DNA from: Candidatus Neomicrothrix sp. UBA4542 | GTDB lineage: Bacteria; Actinomycetota; Acidimicrobiia; Acidimicrobiales; Poriferisodalaceae | Length of the DNA stretch: 24,659 nucleotides | Assembly (NCBI GenBank): GCA_002388005.1 | Contig: DGLO01000071.1 | Span: 2,892 to 27,550, forward strand | Direction of reading: 5' to 3' | Shown here: positions 7,640-14,756 of the stretch, in pieces | How positions within the stretch are numbered: the stretch's first letter is position 1 | Layout of the letters: the number at the start of each line of letters is the position of its first letter | Program-made: the position numbers and the translations under genes | The notes under the pieces: generated by a model | Told to the model about the DNA's origin: nothing | Seen by the model: the letters and a program-made list of their open reading frames with translations, nothing else | Databases searched by the model: none

Positions 7640-8899
7640 ATGTCCAGCGAGCGTCCACTCCGTATCGCCTTTCTGACTTATCGAGGTCATCCCTACACCG
7701 GGGGTCAAGGTGTTTATACCCGCCATATGGCGCGCGAGTTGAAGGCCCTGGGACATCACGTTGAAGTCATCTCCGGGCCGCCTTATCCCCACACCGATGA
7801 GGATGTCCCCCTGACCAAGTTGCCCAGCCTTGATCTGTACCGGATGCCTGACCCCTTTCGCATCCCGCGGCTGAGCGAGTTCAAAGATCGTTTCGATGTA
7901 TTGGAATATTTGGTTACTGCTGGGGCGACGTTCGCTGAGCCCCTTACCTTCAGTCTTCGGGCGCATCGGGAGTTAACGGGTCGGTTGGGGGAATTCGATC
8001 TAGTGCATGACAACCAGTGTCTCGGAACTGGTATTTGGAAGATCCACGAGGCTGGTCTTCCGGTGCTGGAGACTATTCACCACCCCATAACGGTCGATCG
8101 TCGACTCGAGACAAAACACGCAACGACTCCGTGGAAACGATTTACCAAAAACCGCTTTTACGCCTTCACCGGCATGCAAACCAGGATCGCACGCCGTCTA
8201 CCTCGCATTCTTACGGTGTCTTTGAACAGCTATGAAGACATCATCACCGATTACGGAGTTGACCCGGATCGTTTACATATCGTCCATGTTGGCGTTGATC
8301 CCACACAGTTCCGTCCGATGGACGACATCGAAATAGTTCCCGCGAGGCTGATGACCACGGCCAGCGCCGACGTTGCAATGAAAGGCTTAGCGTTCTTGCT
8401 TGAAGCATTGGCAAAACTGCGAACCGATGATCCCCGCGTTCATCTCGTCGTGATCGGTAAACCCAAATACGACTCGAGGGCTACTCGGCTTATCAAAGAA
8501 CTCGATCTTTCCGCCAGTGTCGAATTTGTGAGTGGTGTTTCCGACGAACGCATCGTTGAGCTCTACAACCAAGCTGAAGTCGCGGTGGTGCCTTCTCTTT
8601 ATGAGGGTTTCTCTCTACCGGCCATTGAGGCGATGTCTTGTGGGGTGCCGTTAGTTGCGACTACTGGCGGAGCGTTACCGGAAGTGGTGGGTCAAGACGG
8701 GGTCACCGCCCTTCAAGTGCCGCCTGGTGATAGCGACGCTCTTGCAGCCAAGATTCGATGGGCTCTAGCAGAAGCGGATTTACGAACCACTGTTGGTGCT
8801 GCAGGCAGAAGACGGGTGGAAAAAAAATTCTCGTGGAGAATTACCGCGGAGCAAACGGCGGAGCACTATTACGCGCTGTTGGATGAGATGGCGCTCTAA
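7640..8899 (+). CDS. Glycosyltransferase family 4 (GT-B fold)
   Basis: The protein is 419 residues with a two-domain GT-B plan. The N-terminal acceptor domain starts IAFLTYRGHPYTGGQGVYTRHMA..L, with the glycine-rich loop typical of GT4. The C-terminal nucleotide-sugar domain has HVGVDPTQFRP and the retaining-enzyme signature EGFSLPAIE, with Glu322 and Glu330 seven residues apart, followed by GVPLVATTGGALPEVV. It likely transfers a sugar from an NDP-sugar at the cytosolic membrane face, but donor and acceptor are unknown. ATG 7640 has AAAGGG five bases upstream. It is first in a three-gene run, its stop overlapping the methyltransferase start in TAATG. The neighbours suggest a modified envelope glycan or glycolipid. 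Confidence 0.88.
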   Translation: MSSERPLRIAFLTYRGHPYTGGQGVYTRHMARELKALGHHVEVISGPPYPHTDEDVPLTKLPSLDLYRMPDPFRIPRLSEFKDRFDVLEYLVTAGATFAEPLTFSLRAHRELTGRLGEFDLVHDNQCLGTGIWKIHEAGLPVLETIHHPITVDRRLETKHATTPWKRFTKNRFYAFTGMQTRIARRLPRILTVSLNSYEDIITDYGVDPDRLHIVHVGVDPTQFRPMDDIEIVPARLMTTASADVAMKGLAFLLEALAKLRTDDPRVHLVVIGKPKYDSRATRLIKELDLSASVEFVSGVSDERIVELYNQAEVAVVPSLYEGFSLPAIEAMSCGVPLVATTGGALPEVVGQDGVTALQVPPGDSDALAAKIRWALAEADLRTTVGAAGRRRVEKKFSWRITAEQTAEHYYALLDEMAL

Positions 8900-9639
8900 T
8901 GCTCACGGTTGACTACGACCGGCTGGGAGCAAAGCCGGGAGATCTTGTTCTCGACATGGGTTGTGGCGGGGGTCGTCACGCGTTTGAAACTGTGCGGCGA
9001 GGTTGTCGCATTGTGGCAGTTGATCAGGATCTGCAAGAGCTAGTCGATGTTAGGAACACCTTTGCGGCGATGATCGATGCAGGGGAACTGTCAGATCAAG
9101 TTCAGGGGCAACCGGTCGGTGCTGATGCCCTCAGGTTGCCGTTTGGTGATGCCACATTCGATCGGATCATCTGCTCAGAGGTACTTGAGCACATTCCCGA
9201 TGACGAAACCGCTATTGGCGAACTTGCGAGAGTGTTGCGGCCGGGCGGCAGCATCGCCGTTACCGTGCCGGCTTGGTTAGCGGAAAAGATTTGTTGGACG
9301 CTCAACGACGAATATCACGCTCCCAAAGTGCTCGGGGGACATGTCCGGATCTACCGTCGGTCGCAATTGCGTTCGAAAATCCGCCAAGTCGGTCTTGAAC
9401 CTTGCGGGTGGGATCGAGCTCATGCTTTGCACTCCCCTTATTGGTGGCTGAAATGCGTAGTAGGCCCTAGTAATGACGGGCACCGATTAGTGAGGGCTTA
9501 CCATCGGTTGTTGATCTGGGATATCGTCCAGAACCCGTGGCTAACCCGCATTGCGGACCGTTTACTGAACCCGATTATTGGCAAATCAATAGTGCTGTAT
9601 GCGACCAAACCCAACCTGGAGGGACCGAATGCAGCCTGA
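8899..9639 (+). CDS. Class I SAM-dependent methyltransferase (Methyltransf_11-like)
   Basis: This is a 246-residue protein. Motif I, LVLDMGCGGGRH, lies at about 16-27, with an acidic residue ending the second strand (VAVDQD). The central ICSEVLEHIPDDE and the following L.RVLRPGGSIAVTVPAW segment are typical of Methyltransf_11 enzymes that methylate small molecules, sugars or lipids. The C-terminal part has aromatic-rich stretches (SPYWWLK) that may contact a membrane or lipid. The ATG overlaps the glycosyltransferase stop by one base (TAATG). It overlaps the next gene by 11 bases. The substrate is unknown; a sugar or lipid made by the adjacent glycosyltransferase is a reasonable guess. Confidence 0.85.
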   Translation: MLTVDYDRLGAKPGDLVLDMGCGGGRHAFETVRRGCRIVAVDQDLQELVDVRNTFAAMIDAGELSDQVQGQPVGADALRLPFGDATFDRIICSEVLEHIPDDETAIGELARVLRPGGSIAVTVPAWLAEKICWTLNDEYHAPKVLGGHVRIYRRSQLRSKIRQVGLEPCGWDRAHALHSPYWWLKCVVGPSNDGHRLVRAYHRLLIWDIVQNPWLTRIADRLLNPIIGKSIVLYATKPNLEGPNAA

Positions 9640-10654
9640 ATTCACCCGGGTGCTAACCGAAGATCAAATCACGGCGACTGCATCAACGATTGTTGAACAG
9701 CAATCACACGAGGGAATGATTCTCTGGTTTCCCGATGGACATGCCGATACTTGGAACCACACCGAAGCCGCCATGGCCTTATCGGCCGGTGGCTTTCTCG
9801 ATGCCGCAGACCGCGCCTATGAGTGGCTGGCCAAGACCCAACGTCCTGATGGAAGCTGGCATCACTACTACCTGGTAGACGGCGTTGAGGATGCAAAAGT
9901 CGACACGAATTGTTGCGCTTATGTGGCGACGGGAGTTTGGCATCACTATCTGACGACCGAAGATCCCAGCTTTCTTAGGGATATGTGGCCAGTCGTTAGT
10001 CGCTCGTTAGATTTCGTCGCCGGACATCAAAGCGCGTCCGGGCATATTCCGTGGGCCATTCACACCAGCGGAACGCCTTGGTCCTATTCCTTAATTACCG
10101 CAACTTCTTCGACTTATCATTCCCTGCGTTGCGGGCTCGCTATTGCCCAACGGTTGGGTAAAGAACAACCCGAATGGGAGTTCGCAGCAGTGCGTCTAGT
10201 CGATCTTCTTCAACGCCACGAGGCCGAGTTTGAACCGAAGAGGCGTTGGGCTATGGACTGGTATTACCCAGTCCTCACTGGGGTACTCTCCGGCGAGGTG
10301 GCGTCGCAACGCTTAGCTGCGCGATTTGACGATTTCGTTCTTGAATCCCATGGGGTGAGGTGCGTTTCCGATCAACCGTGGGTCACGGCCGCCGAAACCT
10401 GTGAGTGCGCGATGGCGTATCTTGCTATCGGCGACGAAACTGCTGCCAGGAATCTCTTCGAAAGCATTCAACCGTTGCGAGATACCGACGGCGCGTACTT
10501 CACTGGGATGGTGTACCCGGAACGCATCACCTTCCCCGATGGCGAACGTTCAACTTATTCGAGTGCTGCCGTTGTGTTAGCTGCTGACGCCCTTGATCGC
10601 AGATCGCCGGCATCTCGCTTGATTCTCGGGGAGGGCTTACCTTCGCTGCAGTAG
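9629..10654 (+). CDS. Alpha/alpha-toroid protein, prenyltransferase/squalene-cyclase-like, function unknown
   Basis: The protein is 341 residues with repeated helical pairs. LAKTQRPDGSW matches the QW-type repeat of squalene/hopene cyclases and related toroids, and a weaker match, RDTDGAYFTG, lies near the C-terminus. Conserved-looking aromatic and acidic patches include HADTWNHTEAAMA near the start and VDTNCCAYVATGVWHHYL in the middle. I see no DxDD cyclase motif, so cyclase activity is unlikely. Databases often label such proteins 'prenyltransferase', but glycan-handling toroids are equally possible. The start is ATG 9629, with GGAGGG just upstream; an ATG at 9599 would overlap the methyltransferase more. 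It ends 16 bases from the oppositely oriented methyltransferase gene. Confidence 0.7.
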   Translation: MQPEFTRVLTEDQITATASTIVEQQSHEGMILWFPDGHADTWNHTEAAMALSAGGFLDAADRAYEWLAKTQRPDGSWHHYYLVDGVEDAKVDTNCCAYVATGVWHHYLTTEDPSFLRDMWPVVSRSLDFVAGHQSASGHIPWAIHTSGTPWSYSLITATSSTYHSLRCGLAIAQRLGKEQPEWEFAAVRLVDLLQRHEAEFEPKRRWAMDWYYPVLTGVLSGEVASQRLAARFDDFVLESHGVRCVSDQPWVTAAETCECAMAYLAIGDETAARNLFESIQPLRDTDGAYFTGMVYPERITFPDGERSTYSSAAVVLAADALDRRSPASRLILGEGLPSLQ

Positions 10655-10670
10655 AACGACGAAACGTGTC

Positions 10671-11294
10671 TCAATGTGGGTTGCGTAACACTCGTAGGCT
10701 GCCAACGGCTACATGTTCTTCGAAGGCGTCTTCGTTTATTGCTCGCAAAAAAATTTCGTAGGGCGGTCGCCCTCCGTCTGAGGGGTCGGGAAAGACGTCG
10801 TGTATTGCCAGAAATCCTCCCGGAGCTATTTTGGACGCCCAGTCGTCGTAATCAGCATGGGCCGGGATGGGGCCGTGGCCGCCGTCGATAAAAACCATTG
10901 AAGGTGGGGTCGCCCAATGTGATGCAACAATTCGGGAATCTCCAACGACGGACACAACCGAACCTTCGAGGCCGGTTTCTTCCAAATTTCGACGCAGCTC
11001 CGGTAACGAATCGATTCTGCCTGTGTCTCGGTTCACGAGTTCCTCATCGTGATGCTCCCAACCTTCTTGCATCTCTTCGGATCCGCGATGGTGATCAATG
11101 GTGAACACCATTGAACCGATGTCCGCGGCAGCGGCAGCGATGTAGATAGTGGATTTCCCACAGTAGGAGCCCACCTCGATGATCGGGCCTTCAACCTTGA
11201 TGTCCAGCACAGTTTGATAAAGACACATCCCTTCATCGTGCGGCATGAAGCCTCGCGCTGAACGCGCCGCCATTTGCAGATCACTTCTCATCAC
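10671..11294 (-). CDS. Class I SAM-dependent methyltransferase, CmcI/Methyltransf_24 type
   Basis: The protein is 207 residues. A SAM-binding strand and loop read IIEVGSYCGKSTIYIA (38-53), followed by FTIDHH and, later, SMVFIDGGHGPIPAHADYD and APGGFLAIHDVFPDP. The D.GH and IHD.F pattern is that of Methyltransf_24/CmcI-like O-methyltransferases, some of which are metal-dependent. The GTG at 11294 has GAAGG seven bases upstream; ATG at 11291 is an alternative. It overlaps the gtrA-like gene by 14 bases, so it is the last gene of the minus-strand run. It converges on the glycosyltransferase operon, only 16 bases away, and may act on the same product. Confidence 0.83.
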   Translation of the reverse strand: MMRSDLQMAARSARGFMPHDEGMCLYQTVLDIKVEGPIIEVGSYCGKSTIYIAAAAADIGSMVFTIDHHRGSEEMQEGWEHHDEELVNRDTGRIDSLPELRRNLEETGLEGSVVSVVGDSRIVASHWATPPSMVFIDGGHGPIPAHADYDDWASKIAPGGFLAIHDVFPDPSDGGRPPYEIFLRAINEDAFEEHVAVGSLRVLRNPH

Positions 11295-11703
11295 ATTGAG
11301 GCCTTCTAAACAGAATTTTTTCTAACAAGAAGAACTTGCCCACCCATAGCAGGGCATATGCAACCAGGTTTGCTGACATCACGATAGGGGTGGAACTCCA
11401 CCACTGATCGGCGAGGCCAACAAGAATCGACGAAATGGCGAGACCGGCAAGGCTATACATCCAAAATGGCAAGACTTCATCGCGTATTGAGTGGCGGTCG
11501 CTTCGATTCCAAACCCATGAACGGTTCAGAAGATAAGCGGGTGCGGCGGCCACCGACACCGCAAACACGTTGGCACCGACCGCCGGCCAGTCAACGATGA
11601 CCAATCCAACCCATAACGAAGCTTGAGTCACGGCGATGGCAATCATTGACACGCCCGAATACCTAAGGAGCTTGACCCGCAGGTCCCATAATCGGCTGAA
11701 CAC
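11281..11703 (-). CDS. GtrA-like membrane protein
   Basis: This 140-residue protein has four predicted membrane segments, at about 18-36, 42-60, 80-98 and 108-128. The RYSGVSMIAIAV start, the N-x-F segment and the YLLNRSWVWN motif after helix two are typical of the GtrA/DPMS_C fold. GtrA proteins are thought to flip undecaprenyl- or polyprenyl-linked sugars across the membrane or to assist such enzymes, for example in O-antigen or arabinogalactan work. A sugar-lipid role would fit the glycosyltransferase and methyltransferase genes nearby. It lies 18 bases after the DoxX gene and overlaps the methyltransferase gene downstream. Confidence 0.85.
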   Translation of the reverse strand: MFSRLWDLRVKLLRYSGVSMIAIAVTQASLWVGLVIVDWPAVGANVFAVSVAAAPAYLLNRSWVWNRSDRHSIRDEVLPFWMYSLAGLAISSILVGLADQWWSSTPIVMSANLVAYALLWVGKFFLLEKILFRRPQCDEK

Positions 11704-11721
11704 GTCGCGCAGTGTAGGGGT

Positions 11722-12231
11722 CTAGGTGGGGGACTCTTCGTCTGCGTTGGGCCGATAGAAGCCGAGCAGCAACGCTATAGCAGAACCAACTCCACCCAAT
11801 ACCGTCAACACAAACCACCCGATACCGTTCCATGTCACACCCAGGGCGTTGTCGAAGGACCACGATCCGGGACCGAATAGTGCTAACGAGCTCCCGGCTG
11901 CGGCGAGCACAAACACGTATTCCCATCCCTCTCTGATGATAAAAAATCCGTTCTTTCGATGGCCGACCCAGCCGGCAACGACCATCACTCCCATATATCC
12001 CATGCAACTCAGGGGCGTGAGAAGGCCCGCTGCCATGCCGCATCCGAATATCATTTCGCTTGATGCTGCAAGATGGGCATGCAAGATGCCCGGCCTCAGG
12101 CCCTCGCTCTCGAACCATTGTCCGACCCCGCTGATGCCTCCTCGATATTTGGCGGCACCGTGAAGCGCGAGCGTTACGCCTAGCACTAGTCGCAGAAGCA
12201 ATAGACCTAAATCAACGGCGCTTTGATCCAT
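11722..12231 (-). CDS. DoxX family membrane protein
   Basis: The protein is 169 residues with four membrane segments. The first carries LGLLLLRLVLGVTLALHGAAK, followed by a loop with GLRPG, the DoxX/SURF4 pattern. Family members have been linked to quinone or thiosulfate redox, oxidative-stress complexes and membrane assembly, and the role here is open. The ATG at 12231 has a GGGGGTC stretch upstream as a plausible ribosome-binding site. It stands 56 bases downstream of the truncated haemoglobin gene and 18 bases ahead of gtrA on the same strand. Confidence 0.85.
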   Translation of the reverse strand: MDQSAVDLGLLLLRLVLGVTLALHGAAKYRGGISGVGQWFESEGLRPGILHAHLAASSEMIFGCGMAAGLLTPLSCMGYMGVMVVAGWVGHRKNGFFIIREGWEYVFVLAAAGSSLALFGPGSWSFDNALGVTWNGIGWFVLTVLGGVGSAIALLLGFYRPNADEESPT

Positions 12232-12287
12232 CGTTGACCCCCGTTCACGAGAACAGATTTTAGTGGGCGCGTGTCAGCCAATTCTAT

Positions 12288-12674
12288 TTAGTCGGAACTG
12301 TTGACTAGGTGGGTAGCCGCCATAAAGAAATAGTCGAGCATTTGTTGCTGCAGGTCAGCATCGATATGACTTTCGGATAAGGCCTCGGCCATGTGCTGAT
12401 ACCAACGATCTCGTTCGTCGACGCCGATGCCAAAATGCATGTGCCGCATCCGAAGTCTCGGGTGTCCTCTCCTAATTGAGTAGTCCGCCGGCCCTCCCCA
12501 ATATTGGGCAAGGAAAAGGGCAAGCCAATAGCGGGATGGCTCGAGGTCATCGGGGTACAGCGGCCGGAGTACTTCGTCGGTGGCGACTCGCTGATAGAAG
12601 CGGGTAGTTAAATCATGGAACCACTGCGATCCGCCGACAAGTGCATAAACACTTTTATCTGCCTGGTCGTTCAA
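12288..12674 (-). CDS. glbO: Truncated haemoglobin, group II (trHbO/GlbO type)
   Basis: With the TTG start at 12674 the protein is 128 residues, the normal trHbO size. It is a cytosolic haem protein that binds O2 and NO. Key residues can be read: proximal His78 in HPRLRMRHMHF, the Tyr27 B10 equivalent in FYQRV, a Tyr40 CD1 equivalent in VLRPLYP, the QYWGGP turn (58-63) and Trp91 as the G8 equivalent. An ATG far upstream would add an unrelated N-terminus inside the GNAT gene, so I prefer TTG. It begins four bases after the acetyltransferase stop, implying coupled translation. A haem supply is encoded in the same window. Confidence 0.93.
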   Translation of the reverse strand: MNDQADKSVYALVGGSQWFHDLTTRFYQRVATDEVLRPLYPDDLEPSRYWLALFLAQYWGGPADYSIRRGHPRLRMRHMHFGIGVDERDRWYQHMAEALSESHIDADLQQQMLDYFFMAATHLVNSSD

Positions 12675-12678
12675 CGGT

Positions 12679-13110
12679 CTAGACCTCGTAGCGGTAGATA
12701 TTTGTCTCTCGAGCTGCGAAACCGAGTCGTTGATACAGCCTGTTGGCGGCTTCGCGGGCTGGGCGAGAAGTGAGATCAATGGTTTGGGCGCCTCCCTCTA
12801 ACGCAATTTTCATGGCCCGTCGGTTGAGCGCCTCGCCTACCCCGCGACCTCGGGCACTCTCATCAACTACAACATCTTCGATCCAGGCTCGCGTTCCCGT
12901 CGGAATCGGGAAAAGAACAAGGGTCATCGACCCCAGAATGACTCCCTCTTCTGTAGCGAGGAGAATGGTCGAAGCATCGTGGGCGACGATTTCTTTCAGG
13001 GCCGCAGCTGTAGGAGGAGAAGAAGAACCCGATAGTTGAGGGATGAGTTCGGCAAAGGCTGCGACGACCGCTTCATCTACTTCGTCGCAAACACTGATCT
13101 CAATCGTCAT
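12679..13110 (-). CDS. GNAT family N-acetyltransferase
   Basis: The protein is 143 residues. The acetyl-CoA pyrophosphate loop is R87-G-R-G-V-G92, preceded by the strand WIEDVVVDE and followed by a C-terminal AANRLYQRLGF motif, all usual GNAT features. The substrate is unknown. I chose ATG 13110, which has GGAG seven bases upstream; earlier in-frame starts would run into the divergent PAC2 gene. Only 25 bases separate the two start codons, so their promoters must overlap. It is first in the minus-strand run GNAT, trHbO, DoxX, GtrA, methyltransferase. Confidence 0.85.
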   Translation of the reverse strand: MTIEISVCDEVDEAVVAAFAELIPQLSGSSSPPTAAALKEIVAHDASTILLATEEGVILGSMTLVLFPIPTGTRAWIEDVVVDESARGRGVGEALNRRAMKIALEGGAQTIDLTSRPAREAANRLYQRLGFAARETNIYRYEV

Positions 13111-13135
13111 TGGGTCACTCCGGATCAACGCCCTT

Positions 13136-14020
13136 ATGGTACGGATTTTGAGATCCGCAGATAGCCTTTTCGACGTGGAACACGTCGACTGGACCGAACA
13201 TCCCGTCTTGGAAGACGCCGTGGTCCTCTCAGCGTTCACTGGTTGGAACGACGCCGGAGATGCTGCTACCGAGGCTGTCGGATATCTGACACGTCGTTAC
13301 GACTGTCAGCAAGTAGCCACCATAGACCCTGAATACTTCTACGACTTCGCGTCAGTCCGGCCGAGCGTCAGGCTAGAGGGCGACGAGCGTCGCATTGATT
13401 GGCCAGTAAACGAGGTCCGAGTGGGGGAACTTGATGATGGCCGGCCACTCGTGACCATACTGGGAATCGAGCCCCGGCTGCGGTGGCGCACTTTCTCCGA
13501 AGCACTAGTTTCAGTCGCAGATCAGCTGTCAGCAGGAACCGTGATCACACTCGGCGCGCTACTGACCGACACTCACCATCAGGCTCCCGTCGATGTAATT
13601 GGTGCTTCCAATAACGAGGTCATAAATCTAGAACTTGGGCTGACATCTTCGCAGTACGAGGGCCCAACTGGGATTATTGGTGTCCTAAACGACGCCTTCC
13701 ACCGCGGAGGTTTCGACAGCCTTTCGTTCTGGGCTGCGGTGCCTTCCTATATAGGCCACAATCCGTCACCCAAGGCCGCTCTGGCGTTAGTCCAACGAGT
13801 CGTGGACTTTCTTGACATTCCTCTTGGCGCAACTGATCTCCAAATCGCGGCAGCAAGTTATGACCGCCAAATTAACGAATTAGTCGACAGTGATCCAAAC
13901 CTCGCGGAGTACGCTCAACAGCTTCTCGATGACGCAAGCGAAGAACTCAACGATATGGCAGACAACCCACAAGCCATGATCGACGACCTTGAGCGATTCC
14001 TTCGTCAACAGGACGAGTAA
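13136..14020 (+). CDS. PAC2 family protein (proteasome-assembly-chaperone-like)
   Basis: The protein is 294 residues. The AFTGWNDAGDAATEAVGYL segment near the N-terminus, the YFYDFASVRPSV stretch, the ITLGALLTDTHH segment and a long acidic helical C-terminus match the actinobacterial PAC2 family (COG2047-like). Related proteins are chaperones for archaeal and eukaryotic proteasomes, and the bacterial role is not established. I chose ATG 13136; the longer open frame from 13043 would lie across the divergent GNAT start. The upstream sequence offers only a poor ribosome-binding site. It converges on the NUDIX gene with 16 bases between stops. Confidence 0.85.
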   Translation: MVRILRSADSLFDVEHVDWTEHPVLEDAVVLSAFTGWNDAGDAATEAVGYLTRRYDCQQVATIDPEYFYDFASVRPSVRLEGDERRIDWPVNEVRVGELDDGRPLVTILGIEPRLRWRTFSEALVSVADQLSAGTVITLGALLTDTHHQAPVDVIGASNNEVINLELGLTSSQYEGPTGIIGVLNDAFHRGGFDSLSFWAAVPSYIGHNPSPKAALALVQRVVDFLDIPLGATDLQIAAASYDRQINELVDSDPNLAEYAQQLLDDASEELNDMADNPQAMIDDLERFLRQQDE

Positions 14021-14036
14021 CGCTCAGCCCCTTGCG

Positions 14037-14720
14037 TCATTGGTGGGGTTCCGCGTCCCATGGAAACGAGCGTGGAGGGTCAAACTCCGCTGGTTTAGCT
14101 TTTCCCTCGATCGCATCAAAGGCAGTGTCGACCCATCTTTCTAAACCTGCCAATGGTTCGGGTAATGAATTGCGCGCGAACCAGCCAACATCGCTTGTTT
14201 CCAGCGGATGGCTCTGCAGTTCGCCGCCGATCGCTCGGCAATGAAAGACCATCGAATAGAGCGGGATTCGAGTGAAGCCTTGTCGCATTCCGTCGACGAT
14301 CGAAATTAGCGACACCGGTTCACAGTGAATGCCTGTTTCTTCATATACCTCTTTGATGGCCACTTCAACGGGCGAGTAACCAATATCCGCCCACCCGGTC
14401 GGGTACAGCCATACCCCACTATCAGCGCGTTGCACTAGCAAAATTTCATCGTTTTCGTTACCGACGACAGCACCGACTGCAGCTTTAGGGGTGACATAGC
14501 CGGCGACTCCTCGACCTACCATTCGCATCCATTCGTCCGCCACCGCATCTACGTCCGGGTCCTTGCTAACTGTTCCGCGAATACTGGACGCTACTTTCAG
14601 TATTTCTTCGTAACGTTCCTTTTCATAGAGGCTTTCGGTGAACCCGAGACCGGTTCGAGCAATTCCGGAAAGCGCCTCAGCCCAGCCGAGCAGGTCCTGC
14701 CCAGTAGCTCGTTCTGACAT
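14037..14720 (-). CDS. NUDIX hydrolase with N-terminal helical domain
   Basis: The protein is 227 residues. An N-terminal helical region (1-75, starting MSERATGQDLL) matches the extra domain seen in one NUDIX subfamily. The NUDIX box reads GWADIGYSPVEVAIKEVYEETGI, with the metal-binding E-x-x-E-E core KEVYEETG intact; the first Glu of the general consensus is Tyr here, which I recall as usual in this subfamily. It likely hydrolyses a nucleoside diphosphate-linked compound, substrate unknown. I chose ATG 14720 as the likely domain start. No clear ribosome-binding site is seen. It is the last gene of the glnD operon, 36 bases after glnD. Confidence 0.85.
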   Translation of the reverse strand: MSERATGQDLLGWAEALSGIARTGLGFTESLYEKERYEEILKVASSIRGTVSKDPDVDAVADEWMRMVGRGVAGYVTPKAAVGAVVGNENDEILLVQRADSGVWLYPTGWADIGYSPVEVAIKEVYEETGIHCEPVSLISIVDGMRQGFTRIPLYSMVFHCRAIGGELQSHPLETSDVGWFARNSLPEPLAGLERWVDTAFDAIEGKAKPAEFDPPRSFPWDAEPHQ

Positions 14721-14756
14721 TTGGCAAAGGCTACTCGTCGCCGTCAAGAAGTCCGA

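Noticed and set aside
9629..10654. Squalene-hopene cyclase
   Set aside because: It is only about 340 residues against more than 600 for the cyclases, and has no DxDD motif.
14037..14720. Degenerate, inactive NUDIX box because the first Glu is Tyr
   Set aside because: The REV.EE-type core (KEVYEETG) is intact, and the GWADIGYSP form is what I recall for the subfamily with the N-terminal domain.
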